From: Prevotella sp. UBA1378 | GTDB taxonomy: Bacteria > Bacteroidota > Bacteroidia > Bacteroidales > Bacteroidaceae | Direction of reading: 5' to 3' | DNA: 19,107 nucleotides | NCBI GenBank assembly: GCA_002305505.1 | Contig: DBRC01000033.1 | Coordinates: 7,573-26,679, forward strand | Shown: positions 17,165 to 19,107 of the stretch, one piece after another | How positions within the stretch are numbered: the first letter of the stretch is position 1 | Layout: each line of letters opens with the position of its first letter | Translations under genes and position numbers: made by a program | Notes under the pieces: model-generated | Seen by the model: only the letters and a program-made list of their open reading frames with translations | What the model was told of the DNA's origin: nothing | Database searches by the model: none

Positions 17165-17767
17165 CTATTTAATCTGTTTCAATGCCAGTTTCACTACTTC
17201 TTCCACCGGGGCGCCGGGCTGCTCCTGCAGTATCTGCATCACCACCTTCTGCGACGGGGCGGGCGCGAAGCCGAGCATGGTAAGCGCGCTCACGGCCTCG
17301 TCCCTCACCCCATTGTCGACCGGAGCCGACAGGCTTCCGCCGGCAGGTATCTCCGTGGCGATACCCAGCGCCACTATCTTGTCACGTAGGTCGACGATGA
17401 TGCGCTGCGCCGTTTTCAGCCCGATGCCCTTGATGCTCTTGATGACGCGCTCGTTGCCCGAGGAGATGGCGTTGCACAGCTCGTTGACGGAGAGCGACGA
17501 CAGCACCATGCGCGCCGTATTGGCGCCCACACCCGACACCGATATCAGCAGTTCGAACAGCTCGCGCTCTTTCTTGTTCACGAATCCGTACAGCACGTGC
17601 GCATCTTCGCGGATTGCCTCGTAAACATAGAGCTTTACTTCTTTCTTGCCTTGGATGGCACTATAAGTGATGAGCGAGATGTTTAACCCGTAGCCCACGC
17701 CGCCGACCTCGACTGTGGCCAAAGCCGGGGTAAGCTCGGCCAGTTCACCCTTAATGTATTCTATCAT
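17165..17767 (-). CDS. ruvA: Holliday junction branch migration complex subunit RuvA
   Basis: RuvA binds four-way DNA junctions and loads the RuvB motor, acting in recombinational repair. The 200-aa length is normal for the family. Domain I is the N-terminal OB fold (MIEYIKGELAELTPALATVE, then VGGVGYGL). Domain II has the helix-hairpin-helix motifs SVSGVGANTARMVLSSL (about 77-93) and SIKGIGLKTAQRIIVDLRDKI (about 112-132). After a flexible linker, domain III (about 155-200, VRDEAVSALTMLGFAPAPSQKVV) is the RuvB-contacting domain. The ATG at 17765-17767 gives the usual N-terminus. ruvB and ruvC are not adjacent. The stop codon TAG is one base before the sprA TTG start. I recall ruvA next to sprA in other Bacteroidota, so the pairing appears conserved, although no functional link is evident. 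The region upstream is AT-rich with a 12-bp palindrome (17787-17798) but no clear TAnnTTTG core on this strand. Confidence 0.96.
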   Translation of the reverse strand: MIEYIKGELAELTPALATVEVGGVGYGLNISLITYSAIQGKKEVKLYVYEAIREDAHVLYGFVNKKERELFELLISVSGVGANTARMVLSSLSVNELCNAISSGNERVIKSIKGIGLKTAQRIIVDLRDKIVALGIATEIPAGGSLSAPVDNGVRDEAVSALTMLGFAPAPSQKVVMQILQEQPGAPVEEVVKLALKQIK

Positions 17768-17923
17768 GCTTTATTTCCGTTGGTTTTGTATATATACATT
17801 TTATTTAACGACTTTTGCTTACGTTTTATTGTATTCTGCATCCAAAACATTCGCAACTGTTACAGAAAGCAGGTTTTAACCAATTTTTTATGTCGTTTTA
17901 TCATTTATTTCAGCCGAAATATG

Positions 17924-17931
17924 TAATTTTG
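17924..17931 (+). promoter_or_regulatory. Bacteroidota -7 element (TAATTTTG) for ddh
   Basis: TAATTTTG fits TAnnTTTG and is followed by CAAAC, then an A-rich leader to the ATG 42 bases downstream. The upstream DNA is very AT-rich. A TTTA about 16-23 bases upstream could stand in for the -33 TTTG but is not convincing. Its position inside a longer possible reading frame is one reason to reject starts upstream of 17974. Confidence 0.6.
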
Positions 17932-17973
17932 CAAACAAAAAGGAACTTTCATACAACTAAAAGAAACAGACAG

Positions 17974-18873
17974 ATGAAGAAAATCAGAGCAGCCGTAGTA
18001 GGTTACGGCAACATCGGACAATATACCGTCCAAGCGCTGGAGGCTGCGCCCGACTTCGAGATTGCAGGTATCGTGCGCCGCAACGGAGCGGAAAACAAGC
18101 CCGCAGAACTGGCACAGTACGACGTAGTGAAGGACATCAAGGAGCTGAAAGGCGTCGACGTGGCCATCCTCGCCACGCCCACGCGCAGCTGCGAGGAATA
18201 TGCCGGCAGCATCCTGCCACTGGGCATCAACACCGTCGACAGCTTCGACATACACACCGGCATACGCGGATACCGCGAGCGGCTGATGGAGCTTAACAAG
18301 AAAACGGGCACCGTGAGCGTCATCGCGGCCGGATGGGATCCGGGGTCCGACTCCATCGTGCGCACGCTGATGCAGAGCCTCGCCCCCAAGGGTATCAGCT
18401 ATACCAACTTCGGCCCGGGCATGTCGATGGGGCACAGCGTGTGCGTACGCTCGAAAGCGGGTGTAAAGGACGCGCTTTCAATGACGATTCCGCTCGGCGA
18501 GGGCATTCACCGCCGCATGGTATACGTAGAATTGGAAGAGGGGGCTAAGCTCGACGAGGTGACGGCAGCTGTTAAGGCCGACCCTTACTTCGCCAACGAC
18601 GAGACACATGTGTTCCAAGTGGCCAGCGTCGACGACGTACAAGACATGGGCCACGGCGTGCATCTGGTGCGCAAGGGGGTATCCGGACTGACGCAGAACC
18701 AGCGTTTCGAGTTCAACATGTCTATCAACAACCCGGCGCTCACGGCCCAAGTGCTGGTGAACGTGGCCCGTGCCTCCATGCGCCAGCAACCCGGATGCTA
18801 CACAATGATCGAGCTCCCGGTCATCGACATGCTGCCCGGAGAGCGTACCCAATGGATTGAACATTTGGTTTGA
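17974..18873 (+). CDS. ddh: meso-Diaminopimelate D-dehydrogenase
   Basis: Ddh makes meso-2,6-diaminopimelate in one step from tetrahydrodipicolinate, ammonia and NADPH, supplying both lysine synthesis and peptidoglycan cross-linking. The 299-aa protein starts MKKIRAAVVGYGNIG, with the dinucleotide-binding GYGNIG at residues 10-15. Family-typical segments follow: ILATPTRSCEEYA, VDSFDIHTGI, AAGWDPGSDSIVRTL, NFGPGMSMGHSV, and near the C-terminus MSINNPALTAQVLVNVARA. It is somewhat shorter than the Corynebacterium glutamicum enzyme (320 aa), as expected for Bacteroidota forms. The ATG at 17974 was chosen because it gives the canonical N-terminus and follows a promoter core; the in-frame ATG at 17815 would add about 53 residues unlike the family and span the promoter. 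It is divergent from ruvA and alone in its unit. No other lysine-pathway gene is nearby. Confidence 0.95.
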   Translation: MKKIRAAVVGYGNIGQYTVQALEAAPDFEIAGIVRRNGAENKPAELAQYDVVKDIKELKGVDVAILATPTRSCEEYAGSILPLGINTVDSFDIHTGIRGYRERLMELNKKTGTVSVIAAGWDPGSDSIVRTLMQSLAPKGISYTNFGPGMSMGHSVCVRSKAGVKDALSMTIPLGEGIHRRMVYVELEEGAKLDEVTAAVKADPYFANDETHVFQVASVDDVQDMGHGVHLVRKGVSGLTQNQRFEFNMSINNPALTAQVLVNVARASMRQQPGCYTMIELPVIDMLPGERTQWIEHLV

Positions 18874-18900
18874 AACAGGCGAAGCGGATGAACGGATGAA

Positions 18901-19005
18901 CAACAAGATTCGTACAAGCATCTTGTACGGATGCTACAAGGTGCTTGTACACAGATTACAAGATGCTTGTAAGGAGCGTACAAAGACCTTGTACGAATCT
19001 TGTTG
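18901..19005. repeat. Four palindromes with 22-bp period inside a 105-bp dyad
   Basis: The core TACAAG-N3-CTTGTA occurs at 18913, 18935, 18957 and 18979, exactly 22 bp apart; the fourth copy has one changed base (TACAAA). The 7-bp spacers between cores differ in sequence. Perfect 18-bp arms (18901-18918 and 18988-19005, CAACAAGATTCG plus the first half-site) enclose the set, so the whole block is symmetric about 18953. It can fold as four small hairpins or one long imperfect stem. It starts 27 bases after the ddh stop. It could act as a ddh terminator, although no T run follows, or as a protein-binding array with sites on one helix face. Confidence 0.8.
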
Positions 19006-19016
19006 CATGGTGGTTC

Positions 19017-19040
19017 AAGGATGAAGGATTAAGGATGAAG
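19017..19040. repeat. Short heptamer run AAGGATK
   Basis: Three consecutive heptamers AAGGATG, AAGGATT, AAGGATG are followed by AAG. Two related 8-mers (CGGATGAA, CGGATGAA) occur just after the ddh stop at about 18884-18900, and another AAGGATG occurs at about 19056. The motif resembles the reverse complement of the CNTAATC heptamer array near the left end (GATTANG). The rest of 18874-19107, outside this run and the 22-bp array, shows no gene. Confidence 0.5.
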
Positions 19041-19107
19041 ACCTGAGTTCGGGATAAGGATGTCACGTTAAATCCGGACGGCAGTGCCCCCCTGCGCTGC
19101 GGCGGCA

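Noticed and set aside
17815..17973. N-terminal extension of ddh from an upstream ATG
   Set aside because: The extra residues do not resemble the Ddh family, and the stretch includes the TAATTTTG promoter core; MKKIRAAVVGYGNIG at 17974 is the normal start.
18901..19005. CRISPR array or integron attC site
   Set aside because: The repeated part is a 15-bp palindrome and spacers are only 7 bp, far too short for CRISPR. There is no integrase gene, and attC core sites are not seen.

Overview
The window comes from a member of the Bacteroidota, most likely the order Bacteroidales. Three things support this: a full-length SprA/Sov outer-membrane translocon gene (found only in this phylum), promoter cores of the TAnnTTTG type in front of several genes, and meso-diaminopimelate dehydrogenase and DacB proteins of the kind seen in Bacteroides, Prevotella and Porphyromonas relatives. 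The genus cannot be fixed from the sequence alone. There is no sign of a plasmid, phage, insertion sequence, CRISPR array or RNA gene. The genes look like core chromosome, and the less ordinary signals are mostly in the intergenic DNA and in one sensor kinase.

Layout. Positions 1-253 hold no gene, only two tandem palindromes (4-44) and a heptamer array (159-251). On the minus strand, a two-gene unit follows: a small membrane PH-domain protein (1518-1922) overlapping dacB, a D-Ala-D-Ala carboxypeptidase/endopeptidase (254-1528). This unit diverges from nadB (2122-3711, L-aspartate oxidase of NAD synthesis). The divergent intergenic region has a perfect 25-bp inverted repeat, and each arm carries a promoter core for one direction. 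After a hairpin downstream of nadB come two tandem, paralogous membrane sensor kinases (3899-6721 and 6726-9539). Each has a periplasmic amino-acid-binding-protein-like (SBP_bac_3) sensor, one membrane segment, PAS-type modules and a HisKA/HATPase core. The first has Tyr in place of the phospho-accepting His and further changes in its ATP-binding motifs, so it may be a pseudokinase partner of the intact second kinase.

Convergent to these, on the minus strand, lie ruvA (17165-17767, Holliday-junction binding) and sprA (9577-17163, 2528 aa, type IX secretion translocon). sprA starts with TTG one base after the ruvA stop. Divergent from ruvA is ddh (17974-18873), which makes meso-diaminopimelate for peptidoglycan and lysine. 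Its 3' side carries a strikingly regular array of four palindromes with a 22-bp period inside a 105-bp dyad (18901-19005), then a short stretch of GGATKAA heptamers.

Possible functional links: DacB and Ddh both act in peptidoglycan metabolism and SprA spans the outer membrane, but these genes are in separate transcription units and I see no single pathway joining the window. The kinases have no receiver domain and no response regulator beside them, so their output is not visible here.
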